In this document: positions 1 through 9,500 of the stretch, piece after piece
Layout: the number at the start of each line of letters is the position of its first letter
Numbering within the stretch: position 1 is the stretch's first letter
Origin: Symbiodinium natans
Lineage: Eukaryota > Sar > Dinophyceae > Suessiales > Symbiodiniaceae
Reading direction: 5' to 3'
Assembly (NCBI GenBank): GCA_905221605.1
Contig: CAJNDS010002433.1
Location: forward strand, 1 to 64,000
Length of the DNA: 64,000 nucleotides
Notes under the pieces: generated by a model
What the model was told of the DNA's origin: nothing
What the model saw: only the letters and a program-made list of their open reading frames with translations
Databases searched by the model: none
Program-made: the position numbers and the translations under genes

Positions 1-2
1 AG

Positions 3-1253
3 TCCGCCTCAGCCTCAGAGGAGCCTCGCCCCAACGCTGACGGCCACTACGGATGTTCGGCTCCGGGATGCGGGCTAGCCTTTGAGTCGCTGGTGCAGTA
101 CCACTTGCATCAGGCGGCCTGTCATGGCGCCTCTCTTCCGCCCAACCTGGGGATCAGCCCCTCCGCACCTCTTGACCCTTTTCGTCAGGACTGGCGGGGA
201 CGGCTGTTCCGCCGAGGAAAGGACGGTGGGGATGGGGAGGTGCCCATGCTCCGAGTGATTAGGTACCACAAAGCCAACGGGTACGATCACTCGAGAGTCC
301 CGCTCCTGAGGCGAGGGGACCGAATCCAGCTTGAGGATGGATCGCACCACATCTATGGTGGTAGCCATCCGCCGGGGTGGCTTCGCGACGACCCCGAGCT
401 GGACCCCCCTGGTGCTCCAGAGGGAAGCGATGGAGGGTCCACGCCCAAGAGCGAGCCCACGGAGGAGGCCGTGCCCGAGCCTCCGCGGAAGGCCGCTCCG
501 CGCGGGCGGGCCCTCGAGCCGCCGAAGGGCGACGTCCAGCGACGCCTGGCCGAGCGTCGCTCCAAGCGAGACTACTCGCCGGACCTGGTGACGCCTCTCG
601 ACGATCTCCATGCCAAGGAGATCGACTCCTTCTTCGCGGGCGACCCAGCCGCGGATAGCCTTGACGTCATTTTGATGCGCGCCGAGGTTCGCACTGAGTC
701 CCACCTCAAGGTTGGCCGGGAGGAGGAAGAGCCCCTGGTCAAGGAGGAACAGGAGGAGGAGGCGGAGGTCGTCAAGGACGAAGAGGTCTCGGTTGAGATG
801 GAGGCTGCCACCGCGGATGAGGCGGACGAGGTCGCCCTCCCAGCCAACCGAGCCTACGTCGAAGGCCGCTTTTACCCCTACGGCAGCTGGCGGTGCTTCT
901 TCTGCGAAGCCATTAACCCGGTTACCGAGGACCAGTGCCTCACCACGCACGCGCGGGCGGCCCGAATGCGGGCGCCCCGTGCGACGGCCGATGGATCAAT
1001 GGGATCGACATCGGGTGGTGGGAGGTGGATCCCCAAACCGCGCCGGAGCAATGGCGGCGGAGGTTTTCTGCCGAAGAGCTTGAAGACCAACAAGCGCGGG
1101 CAGATGCCGCGAGGCTCCTCAGCGATGAGGAACTCGCTGAAGCCCTCCAGGCGGCCGAGGAGGCGCAGGCGGCCGAGCGCGCCAAGAAGCGGGAGCGGCG
1201 CCAGGCGGAGAAGGCGGAGCGCGATGATCACATCAGCGAAGCGCTCCGCATAG
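3..1253 (+). CDS. 5'-partial ORF with C2H2-like and RanBP2-like zinc fingers
   Basis: The frame is already open at the first base of the window, so the true start lies upstream and any start near 93 is only an internal GTG. Nt 54-125 encode a C-x4-C-x3-F-x5-Y-x2-H-x4-H spacing, a good C2H2 zinc-finger pattern. An acidic linker rich in Glu follows (nt 700-830). Nt 886-937 encode W-x-C-x2-C-x3-N-x6-C, most of a RanBP2-type finger, but the last Cys is absent in this frame. After about nt 937 the sensible protein continues in the next ORF, one frame over; the tail to 1253 is an Arg/Ser-rich shadow. Such fingers bind nucleic acid or protein partners; the role here is unknown. It could be the first part of a broken gene or an unrecognised splice. 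The domain patterns are seen; function is inference. Confidence 0.5.
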   Translation, partial: SASASEEPRPNADGHYGCSAPGCGLAFESLVQYHLHQAACHGASLPPNLGISPSAPLDPFRQDWRGRLFRRGKDGGDGEVPMLRVIRYHKANGYDHSRVPLLRRGDRIQLEDGSHHIYGGSHPPGWLRDDPELDPPGAPEGSDGGSTPKSEPTEEAVPEPPRKAAPRGRALEPPKGDVQRRLAERRSKRDYSPDLVTPLDDLHAKEIDSFFAGDPAADSLDVILMRAEVRTESHLKVGREEEEPLVKEEQEEEAEVVKDEEVSVEMEAATADEADEVALPANRAYVEGRFYPYGSWRCFFCEAINPVTEDQCLTTHARAARMRAPRATADGSMGSTSGGGRWIPKPRRSNGGGGFLPKSLKTNKRGQMPRGSSAMRNSLKPSRRPRRRRRPSAPRSGSGARRRRRSAMITSAKRSA

Positions 1254-2020
1254 CAGGGTGGCAGTGTCCTAACTGCTATGAATGGAACCTTTCATTCAGG
1301 CAGCTGTGCTTTAGGTGCAGCACACCCCTCCGCTTGGCAGAGGTCGTGTCCCGCGGGATCCCGGATCCGCGGCGCGGCGAACAGAGGGACTCGGGCTCCG
1401 AGAGCAGCCAAGATGAGCTGGAGTACGAGATCCTTCTGGCCAATCGCGCGATGGATCAGGAAACGATCCAGCCTCTTCTTAGGAGCAAACACAAGAAGAG
1501 GGGCGGCAAGAGACGTCGCGAGGAGGCGACGCACGGCAAGGGCCGCGACCCGTGGGGTGCTTGGGCAGACGCCCGTGGCAAGGGCCAGGGCAAGCCGAAG
1601 GGCAGAGGCAAGTCCGATGCCAAGGGCAAGCCCAAGGGGAGGGGCAAGTACGCCTGGGGCGCTTTCGCCGCGGGCATTGTTGCCGCGCTCCAACCCCGCC
1701 CAAGCACCAGCTGGGTCCCAGCTTTCCCGTGCGGGTCGGCCCGGCCGCCGCCGAGTGTTCCGCTTCCGCCGCGGACCCCCTTTTTCCTGGGTCGCGGGCT
1801 CCTCAATCGGTTGATGCACGCCCTCAACGGGAACATCAACGGCTGGTGGGGCCTGGCGGCTGCAGCGTCGGCGCCGATTGCCTTGCAGTTGCACCGCGGG
1901 GTCGTGCATGTCGTCGAGGACTCCATGCACGCGGTTGCAACGGTTTCGGCCGACGTTGTTGAGGAAATCGGCCACGGGGCCAGCCAGGCGGACCGTGCGG
2001 TGCTGTTCTGTGGTACGTGA
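935..2020 (+). CDS. RanBP2-type zinc-finger ORF with Lys/Gly-rich tail
   Basis: The coherent protein enters this frame near 937 from the preceding ORF (a -1/+2 shift); the GTG at 935 is not a convincing start. A coiled-coil-like stretch rich in Glu, Ala and Arg (nt 1075-1235) precedes a complete RanBP2-type finger, W-x-C-x2-C-x3-N-x6-C-x2-C, at nt 1258-1317. A Lys/Gly/Arg tract with KGKGQGKPKGRGK-like repeats follows (nt 1480-1660), then a Pro-rich segment and a mildly hydrophobic alpha-helical end. Basic KGKG tracts like this are common in dinoflagellate nuclear and retroelement proteins and usually suggest RNA or DNA contact. The stop overlaps the next ORF by four bases, and the sequence there, GTACGTGAGT, resembles a 5' splice site. 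So the three ORFs may be exons or frameshifted parts of one gene. Confidence 0.5.
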   Translation: MPHHARAGGPNAGAPCDGRWINGIDIGWWEVDPQTAPEQWRRRFSAEELEDQQARADAARLLSDEELAEALQAAEEAQAAERAKKRERRQAEKAERDDHISEALRIAGWQCPNCYEWNLSFRQLCFRCSTPLRLAEVVSRGIPDPRRGEQRDSGSESSQDELEYEILLANRAMDQETIQPLLRSKHKKRGGKRRREEATHGKGRDPWGAWADARGKGQGKPKGRGKSDAKGKPKGRGKYAWGAFAAGIVAALQPRPSTSWVPAFPCGSARPPPSVPLPPRTPFFLGRGLLNRLMHALNGNINGWWGLAAAASAPIALQLHRGVVHVVEDSMHAVATVSADVVEEIGHGASQADRAVLFCGT

Positions 2021-3213
2021 GTCGTGCCGTTGCCAATCGCATTGCGCATTTGCGACATGGCAACACCGCGGCCCCTGAGGCGCGGCTGTCTCAGCTCCTT
2101 GGCTCCGAAGCGACGTTTGAGGTCGCGAGCACCAAGAAAGGGGTGACCCATAAGGTTTGGGTGCATCTCAAGGAGGAGACAGCTGCCTGTGGCTGTCGCG
2201 CTTACCTGGCAGAAGGACGCTGCGGGCATTGCGATGCCGCAATGGACACCGCTCGTTCCTTAGGGTTTTTGCACGCGGCCCAGCGAGGCGCGGGTCCTGC
2301 GCTCACAGACTCCATTCGGAGTACCGCCTCCGATGCCCTAGCTAAGGGTAAGGTGGTGTTGGGTTTGGGGAACAGTGAAGGGTGTTTCTCCCAACTCGCG
2401 GCCAAGAGCCGCGGGCTCTCCTGCTTTCAGGGGCTCGCGGGTCGTGACCTGGCCGCGGCCCCAGCAGATGGAGCGAGCGCAGCCCACGCACATTCCGGCT
2501 CCGTGCAACGTGCCGCCACTGCCACTGTGGCGCGCACGCCAGGCCGGAGGAACAAGGGCCCAGCCCCCGCTAGGAGTTCTCCAGTCAAAGAAGCGGAATT
2601 CCTTGCGGGCGGGCCATACATTCAGGCCGCCCAAACGCTGCTTGGGTCCGGAGCAGCAGAGGATGTGATCTACATCCGGGCTTACAGCTTAGATTGCCCA
2701 TCCTGCATCGAGGCAATCGAAGCGTCGCTTGGCAAGGGCGCAAGCGTTCGGATTGTCGCCGACATGGGACAATGCCACCGCACCAAGCTTCAGTGGCAAG
2801 CGTTGAAACGCTTGGCGGCCGCAGGTGCCGAGGTGAAGGTGGGTTGCGGCACATCCTTGCGCGACGCCTATGCTCGCGACGGCCGCGGGGCTAAGGTAGG
2901 CACCGGGATTCAAGGGCTGCACCATGCCAAGGCCCTTTGCCTACTGCGGCCTGACGGCGCGGTGGTGCTGATTGGGAGCCTCAATTTTACCACAAGCAGC
3001 AAGGCCAATGCGGAGGCAGGGCTTAAGCTTGAGGTCCCCAAGACGCACCCTGTCGCGCAGTCCTACGTCGAGGATTTCCAGAGGGTGTCGGCTGAGGCAT
3101 TCTCCCTCGATGAGGCGGTTGCAAAGCGCCCTCAGTTGGAGCGAGCCAGTAGCTCCAACGTTGCTGGCAACGCCACTCGTGCCCCCAACACTGCTCCACA
3201 GGGTATCGAGTAG
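2017..3213 (+). CDS. SWIM-like zinc finger plus phospholipase-D-type domain protein
   Basis: Residues 58-72 give C-x-C-x8-C-x-H-C, fitting the SWIM zinc-finger pattern CxCxnCxH. Residues about 190-370 form a single phospholipase-D-like domain: a predicted alpha/beta core, then H303-A-K305 and G320-S-L-N323, the HxK...GSxN signature shared by PLD6/Nuc-type nucleases and phosphodiesterases. The Asp that normally follows HxK by four residues is replaced by Leu, so catalysis is uncertain. One HKD half is what Nuc/PLD6-type dimers carry. The GTG start is arbitrary, since the frame abuts the preceding ORF through a four-base overlap. Taken together the three ORFs would give zinc fingers, a basic linker, SWIM and PLD on one chain. 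A retrocopied or transposon-borne multicopy gene is possible. The motifs are seen; role and activity are inference. Confidence 0.6.
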   Translation: MSRAVANRIAHLRHGNTAAPEARLSQLLGSEATFEVASTKKGVTHKVWVHLKEETAACGCRAYLAEGRCGHCDAAMDTARSLGFLHAAQRGAGPALTDSIRSTASDALAKGKVVLGLGNSEGCFSQLAAKSRGLSCFQGLAGRDLAAAPADGASAAHAHSGSVQRAATATVARTPGRRNKGPAPARSSPVKEAEFLAGGPYIQAAQTLLGSGAAEDVIYIRAYSLDCPSCIEAIEASLGKGASVRIVADMGQCHRTKLQWQALKRLAAAGAEVKVGCGTSLRDAYARDGRGAKVGTGIQGLHHAKALCLLRPDGAVVLIGSLNFTTSSKANAEAGLKLEVPKTHPVAQSYVEDFQRVSAEAFSLDEAVAKRPQLERASSSNVAGNATRAPNTAPQGIE

Positions 3214-4255
3214 GCTGCGGCCAGTTGGCGCGGCGTGGTATGTATCCACGCATTATCAGAGCCGGCGTTGCAGCACGGCACGCTGCTTCGCCAACCTTTT
3301 GCACTTTCTTTTGCGTGACTGCGGGCGAAAAGCCGCGGCAGGTTGGAAGCCTGCCCATTTTGCATTCCCCGCACTTTTCTTCTCCGCCCTGCCTGTGGCC
3401 CCTCTTGTCGAGGGAGCTCTTTTGCAGGTGCTGCGGACCGTGTCCTGGTCGCGGCAGTGCGCTCGCCGAAGCGCGTGCGAGTTGCACTGGCTGCGGCACA
3501 AGCAATGTGCGCGGCTCTCGCTGAGTCCGGTAGCCCGTAGGGTAGTTCTGGATAGGTGAGTAGCCGTAGCCGTAGCTTAGGGCCGGTAGTTTGTACAGTG
3601 TACCATTTGTACCATAGCTTTGCACTAGCAGCACAAAGACCTGCCCAGTACTCTGGAGCCTCGCCTGCCAGCACAAAGGTGAGCGCTCGCGACTTGGGGT
3701 GGTTTAGGGTCGTAGAGGGCTGCTGTCGTCGTGCGTCCGTTTGGTAGTGCGGGCTGCCGCCCAAGCCGCATGCCAATGCTCATGATGTGCGGGCTCTACC
3801 AGGGTCGCACGCGACACCCTCGCCCTACCCCATTTGCCGCGTTGCGGAAGTGCTTGACGCACTATGAGCTCTTGGTGAGCCGGAAGCCTCGGCTGAGGGG
3901 CGAATGTGAGCAGGTCAAAGCATGCATGGTGTGCTTGCTTAGTGCTAGTGCAGCGTGTTGTTTTCCTTTGCATGTGTAGTTTTGCAATTCGTAACAATGC
4001 CAATGTTTTGGCTCAAGTACCGAGCTTGTGCCTTTGAGCACGGTAGTTTCGTACAGTAGCTCTTAGGTTGCTGTGCGGTCCGACCGGACGCACTCAGGCG
4101 TAGCTGCACAAGTGCTTGAACTCGCGAAGTCGTAAAACAGCGTGGCCGGGCTGTGATTGCATTGGTTTAGTGCAAGTCCAGTGCTGGTCGACTTCACATA
4201 GTAGTATAATACAGTGGTATAATATAATCGTATATAATAGTATAAAAAAATAGTA
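3214..4255 (+). other. Non-coding stretch after the PLD-type ORF
   Basis: I see no convincing gene here. Repeated GTAGCCGTAGC words lie at 3558-3582, and a 12-base match to the 3' end of the dinoflagellate spliced leader lies at 4006-4017. ORFs on both strands are short and show no domain. Confidence 0.4.
4006..4017 (+). other. Possible spliced-leader relic (TTTTGGCTCAAG)
   Basis: TTTTGGCTCAAG equals the last 12 bases of the conserved 22-nt dinoflagellate spliced leader, and GCCA stands just upstream with three extra bases between. Relic leaders are known to mark reverse-transcribed mRNAs in dinoflagellate genomes. No coding sequence follows directly, so this may be a decayed retrocopy boundary or chance. 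Confidence 0.25.
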
Positions 4256-4441
4256 TATAATAGTATATAATAGTAGTATATAGTAGTACATAATAGTATA
4301 TAGTAGTACTAGTAGTTCCTAGTAATACTAGTAGTACTAGTAGTACTCGTAGTAGTAGTAGTAGTAGTAGTAGTAGTAATAGTAGTAGTAGTAGTAGTAG
4401 TAGGAGTAGTAGCAATAGTAGGAGTAGTAGTAGTAGTAGTA
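4256..4441. repeat. (TAG)n microsatellite
   Basis: An imperfect TAG/TAGTA array, grading on its left into AT-rich TATAATAG repeats from about 4196. The long leucine-, tyrosine- and threonine-run ORFs on the minus strand are products of this array and are not genes. Confidence 0.9.
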
Positions 4442-6020
4442 AGCACTCCGGCTCGGACCCCAAATTTTTCTTTTGAAGTGATCGCATCCATGCCATGGAA
4501 CTGTCGGCATGTGACACAAACCCTGTGCGCGAAGCCGTTTGCACCACTGAGGCACCTGAGGCTACTGATCTTGGTAACTGCATGGCTGATCCACCACCAG
4601 ATTTGCCTGACGCTCTCGTACTGTGCACAAATGCAGAGCCTTTGGGTGCCGCGTGGCCCCACACTAAGGTACATGGCCTCAACAAGTGCCCTGACACACC
4701 GTAGCAAAAAGAGAAGGCGCCAATTGGCCAACTTTCCAAAGAAGAGGCAAGGTCTGCACGCGCCCATAGGTTAGAGAACAACTGATGCAAGACAGCCCAG
4801 GGCCCAGGGCACCCCATGGTGGTTGCCAGTGGAGCGCCCGAGCAACAGCCGAGTAGCAACAGTTGCCGATTTAGGGGAGAAACACTAGGCAGCAGTTGAA
4901 CTCTTACGCCGGCCCACTGCCTTTCATTGCTATGGACCCTTCCAATCAGGTGTTGATTGCTATGACCCTTCCAATCAGGTGTTGTGTTCTCAGCGCAGTT
5001 CGGCGACGCCGTCCATCAGCACGGTAGCAAGATCGGGGCTGCTTCTCCACTTCTTGATGTGTCTCAGACATCTTGCTAGCTGCGCATGCACAGTGCGGTA
5101 AGAGGGGACATGTGAGTGCACTGTCACCCTGCTGCCGAAGCAATTGCAGGTTCACAATGTCATGCTGTTACGCATGTCAGACTTGCAGAGCATGCCAGAG
5201 TTCTGGAAGGATGTATATCTCCGTGACAGAGTGGTTCCATCTCGATCGCACCTGGGAAGTCCTGGTTCGGCAGGCATATGGTCTGAGGGATTGCATTTTT
5301 GAGGGTGTACGGGGCATGGTCCGTTCACAGGCAGTTGTGCAAGCAATGGTGCATGCTCAAGCTTGATGGATTGGCAACACAATGCATCACTGGGCGCCAG
5401 GCTGCACTTCTTAGTCCATGGCATGCAGATCCACTGGGAGCTTATTACAGTCGCGCCAGGTCACTGCAGAGTGCCGAAATACGATCACGCGCCTCTTGAA
5501 CGCTTTTTTCTCCCTTCTCTGACTTGAGCAGAGTTGGGTTTAAGAATTTATCTGGTTTCTCTTCTGTGGCCCTACTTCCCGCAGGCACAGCTGTTTTCCC
5601 GGGAAGTCTGAGTCAATGGCCTTCTATTGGAGTGCGTTGCTCGCTCTTGCTGGAATTTGTTGCAGGTCTTGCAAGACCTGTGTTTAAATGAAGCATCAAC
5701 CTGCGGTGCTGGCTTTTTTTTTGGTGGAGCCAACAGGATTGAGACATTCTCCCCTGGAGTAACACACAGTTCTAAGCCTAAAACTTGTTAGGCAACCAGG
5801 AAACCTGGTCCAGTGCACAAAGTCTGCGGGACGTTTCTTGCAGCTGCAACAATGGAAAAACAATCCATGTGTACTGGAGTGAAAAAGCAAGGAAGCTGCA
5901 CTAAGATGCCAACTTCTTGAAGCACTTGCAAAACGTGCACACGTGTCACTGCAAAACACATGTCCATGCAAACGACTGCCTGTTGCCAATTCCTAGAGTT
6001 CAAGCCGGAGTTGTCACCTT
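4442..6020. other. Intergenic stretch left of the retrotransposon
   Basis: No gene recognised. It holds a direct repeat of CCCTTCCAATCAGGTGTTG-like sequence at about 4937-4983 and otherwise unstructured moderate-GC DNA. Spliced exons too short for me to recognise cannot be excluded. Confidence 0.4.
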
Positions 6021-6025
6021 TCTAG
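6021..6025. repeat. Target-site duplication TCTAG, left copy
   Basis: TCTAG directly abuts the left LTR and matches 15466-15470 exactly. Five-base duplications are typical of copia integrases. Confidence 0.92.
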
Positions 6026-6420
6026 TGTGAAAACACAGCAGCGCGCTGAACCCTCTTTTCTCACGACTTGAGCCAAAGTCATAAGCCGGAGGCTTCGTCA
6101 GTGAAACTCTTTACACACAGGTGAAAACTCTGCTCTGCCACGTGTTTTCCACAGCCACAAAACAAACTCAAACGTCAGTGGGAGTTCTCGGGACCTACCC
6201 AACTACACCTAAAGCAAGCAAAAACGTGCACAGTCACTTCTACAGCTTCCAGACACACATCCCTACAACTCAAGCAATTCAAAAGGCTTTCCCACTTAAC
6301 GCAGCACTCCCGTCGAGCCTCCAAGGCACAACTACGGAGTTCCTACAACTACACACACACAACTCTGAGCCAGCATGCAGGACAACAAAGTTAACATGTC
6401 CTTAGACAGGAACTTTCACA
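6026..6420 (-). repeat. 3' LTR of the copia element
   Basis: Nearly identical to 15069-15465, with the terminal inverted repeat TGTGAAA/TTTCACA. Differences from the other LTR are single bases near 6095, 6285 and 6302 and a missing CT near 6321. It contains CTTGAGCCAAA (6067-6077), which on the element strand reads TTTGGCTCAAG, the 3' end of the dinoflagellate spliced leader. Confidence 0.95.
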
Positions 6421-6431
6421 CCCCCGCTTGG
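6421..6431 (-). promoter_or_regulatory. Polypurine tract
   Basis: On the element strand CCAAGCGGGGG abuts the 3' LTR. Its purine-rich end, AAGCGGGGG, is the expected plus-strand primer position, interrupted by one C. Confidence 0.65.
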
Positions 6432-6535
6432 ACTGTGATGCCTCAGAGCCACGCACTTCTTCACAGCTCGGTGTTTCCAGTGCTTAAACATCTCATCCCA
6501 GGCAAAGTCCGAAAGCGAGCACTCCTACTGCCGAC

Positions 6536-9500
6536 CTAAGAAGGTGTTCCTACAAGACCTAACGTGACTTTCGCAGCACGCAAAAGAGCTCTACCCAGTT
6601 TAGTCGGATAGATACCTGTTTCTTCGACACTAGCAAGTGAAACATGCTGATGACTTTTGTCACAGGGCTTTCCAGAGAAGATTTCACTCCACTCCTCTCG
6701 GTTTGTAGCAAAGAACCACCGCTTAAAGACCCCGTCGAAGGCACAACGGTCCACAACCCTTCCAAAGTTCAGACCAAGGCGCTTCTTTTCTTTCAGATAA
6801 CTTTCCTCCTTCCAAAGACCACAGTTCTTTGGCCATTCCTGGGTAACCAGGATCTCTTTGCAGCGGTCCTCCAGAAGTCGTCCTAAAGCTTTCCAAGATG
6901 CAACATGCTTCTTGACCTGCTCTCGCCACCGATGTCGAAACTTCGGTCGATGCCAGTTCTTAAAGCGGTAGCTACATCCAGCGGTACACGGGGAAGCTAT
7001 GTGGACATAGATCTGGGGCGGTTTCCTACTCAACAGACACAGCAAGACCTCTCCGAGAAACATTTGAGTACTCTTGCTTAAGAAGTCTTCTTTCTCAGTT
7101 ATGCCTATATATGCTACTCGGTCACGAGCACACGCTCGGCACAACGCACTGTCCGTTGAACAAAACACCTCGATCACAAGCAGAGGAACAGATCCCAACG
7201 CAAGGTCTCTTGCCACTGGCTCGTACTTAGCCAGGTTTGTCGGGATTTTCTCAAGCTTTTCACATACTTCTTCAAGTTCTTCCATTCGTTCACGAAGGTG
7301 TTCAGGAACTACAAGACCCTGAAGGTCTTCTTCACACACTCTTTCCAGTCCACACGCAACCAGCAAATGCTCAAGCAACAACTCCTCAGGAGATTTCGTC
7401 AGTCCATCGGCTGGATTCCGTTCTCCACTGATGAAGCTTAGAATCAGCCTTTCCAGGTGGACTAGCTCTTGAAGATAGCGATGACGAAGCTCCAGGTGCC
7501 GAACACGGCGTAACAACCCCGTCATTTTGCTAATCGACAAAGCGGCTTCCGAGTCCGAAGCCAGGTGAATCGGAAACTCACCGGTCTCTCCTTTGGGCAT
7601 TCCATACAGGAGCGTTTCCATGAGCAAAGACAAGTACACCGACTCTTTGGCTGCCTCAGTCAGGGCTGCCAATTCGGCCTCCGCCGAACTCAACGCGGTC
7701 ACCGACTGTTTCCGCGAGAAAGTTTTGATCATGATGCCATGCCACTTCACGATAGCACCAGACACAGAGCAAATGTTCCATGACGCATCCACAAAGCCAG
7801 AGAGCATGGTTTCCGAAGCGCAGCAAGGATACTCCAACGCTTCTGCCGAAAATCGCTGAAGGTACTCAGGCAAAGCCATCACCCAGCGAACCACGCGTCT
7901 CAAGCAAGCTTCTGCCTGGCTATCTGGGTCACTCTGATACCGGCCCAGAAATCCTACCGGGTAGGACAAATGCGGCAACGTCAGGCTTGCCCACATCAAC
8001 TTACCAAGCACACGTCTATAGCGTTCATACGCCTCAGTGCTGATAGGTGTTCCAGCCTCCTTCTTCCGGTACTCCCTCTCGAGGTTTCCCAGCACTGGTT
8101 TCACACCTTTTCCGCTAATGCCAAACTCTTCTCCAAGCGACTTCAAGTACCCCGGCTTCAGGCCAAAGAACACAGGCCCGTGCTCAGTGGTTCGGGCGAT
8201 CACTCGACCCAAGAACTCGAGCTGCCCAGTCTTGCCAGGTTCTAGAAGCCCTGTCTGCTTCATTTTATAGATCTTCGCTAGTTTAGCATACAGATCCTTG
8301 GCAACTGGCGGATTCTGGGAAAAGATGATGAGATCGTCAACATACACTAACACCAAGGTCAGCGCACCATCCTTCTCAAGCCGGTGATGCACAGTAGGGT
8401 CGGCAGTCTCACCAAACCCAAACTGCTTACGCAGCGTGCTTGTAAACTCTAGGTACCAGCTCAGTGGTCCTACTCTCAAGCCATTCATGGCTTTGTGTAG
8501 CTGCGCAAACAGCGGCTTGTTCTCCTCATCATACATCCCATTCGGAAACCGGATACACTCTACTCCCTGCACAGGCGCTTGCATGAAGGCAACGCTCACA
8601 TCTGCTGACAACAAGGTGCCACCTCTGACAGCATGAATAGCAAGGACACCCCTCAAGGCTTCCAAAGACGTGGTGGGGGAATATATCCCATCAGCTAGAG
8701 GATTGGATCCAAATGCGTAGTCTCTCACAACAAGACGAGCACGAACTCGTTCAGGGTTCGTGGCCGACGGTTTCGAAGTCAGAACCCACCTAGTCGTATG
8801 GATTCTCCGTGTAGCTCGTTTACGGGCCTCAGCTTCTCCTATAATCGTAGCTACACCAAAAGCATCAAGTTCTGAGAGCTCGAGTCTCATACCTTCTTCA
8901 AGATGCTTACGAGGCAAAACCTTGCCAGAAACTTCGCAAACCGCATTGTCCGGGACATGGACCCAAATCTTCTTTCCACCAAACTTCATACGGAACCACT
9001 CTTTGACATTATCTCCCTTACGGATTTTTGTCGTCACTCTCAAGTCAGGCCCATCAAAGAGTTGCCTAAGGCCATGCTCATAGAGCCACGTCAGGCCCTC
9101 TTCCATGGCATCGTCTTCTCCTGGATCCATAGGGGCGTCGAGGTCCTCAAGACCTACGCCTCCGGGAGGCTCAACCTCCATGCCTGTTTCTTCAGGCACG
9201 TCCGAAAAATCCGGAGAATACCCATCCAACTCTCCTTCTTCTTCCATTGCTTCAGGGCCCTCAAGAGCAGGTGGTTCGGTGCGTTCAACAGGAAACTCAA
9301 GACTTCCTTCAGGGAGATTTGGGGAATCAAGCGGCGGACTCGGACCATCGATTGGAACATCGAACTTGATGGGTCTTTCAGGGTCTTCCTTATTACCTCG
9401 AAGGTCACGCAAAGCAGCTTTGTCAAACTCCACTGGATCTTTGGCACGAAAAGAGCTGAAGATTTCCAAACGAGGGGGCTTTCCAATACCTATTGGAACA

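Noticed and set aside
75-950. 291-codon antisense ORF
   Set aside because: It is the mirror of the plus-strand frame that carries zinc-finger patterns; high GC keeps it open.
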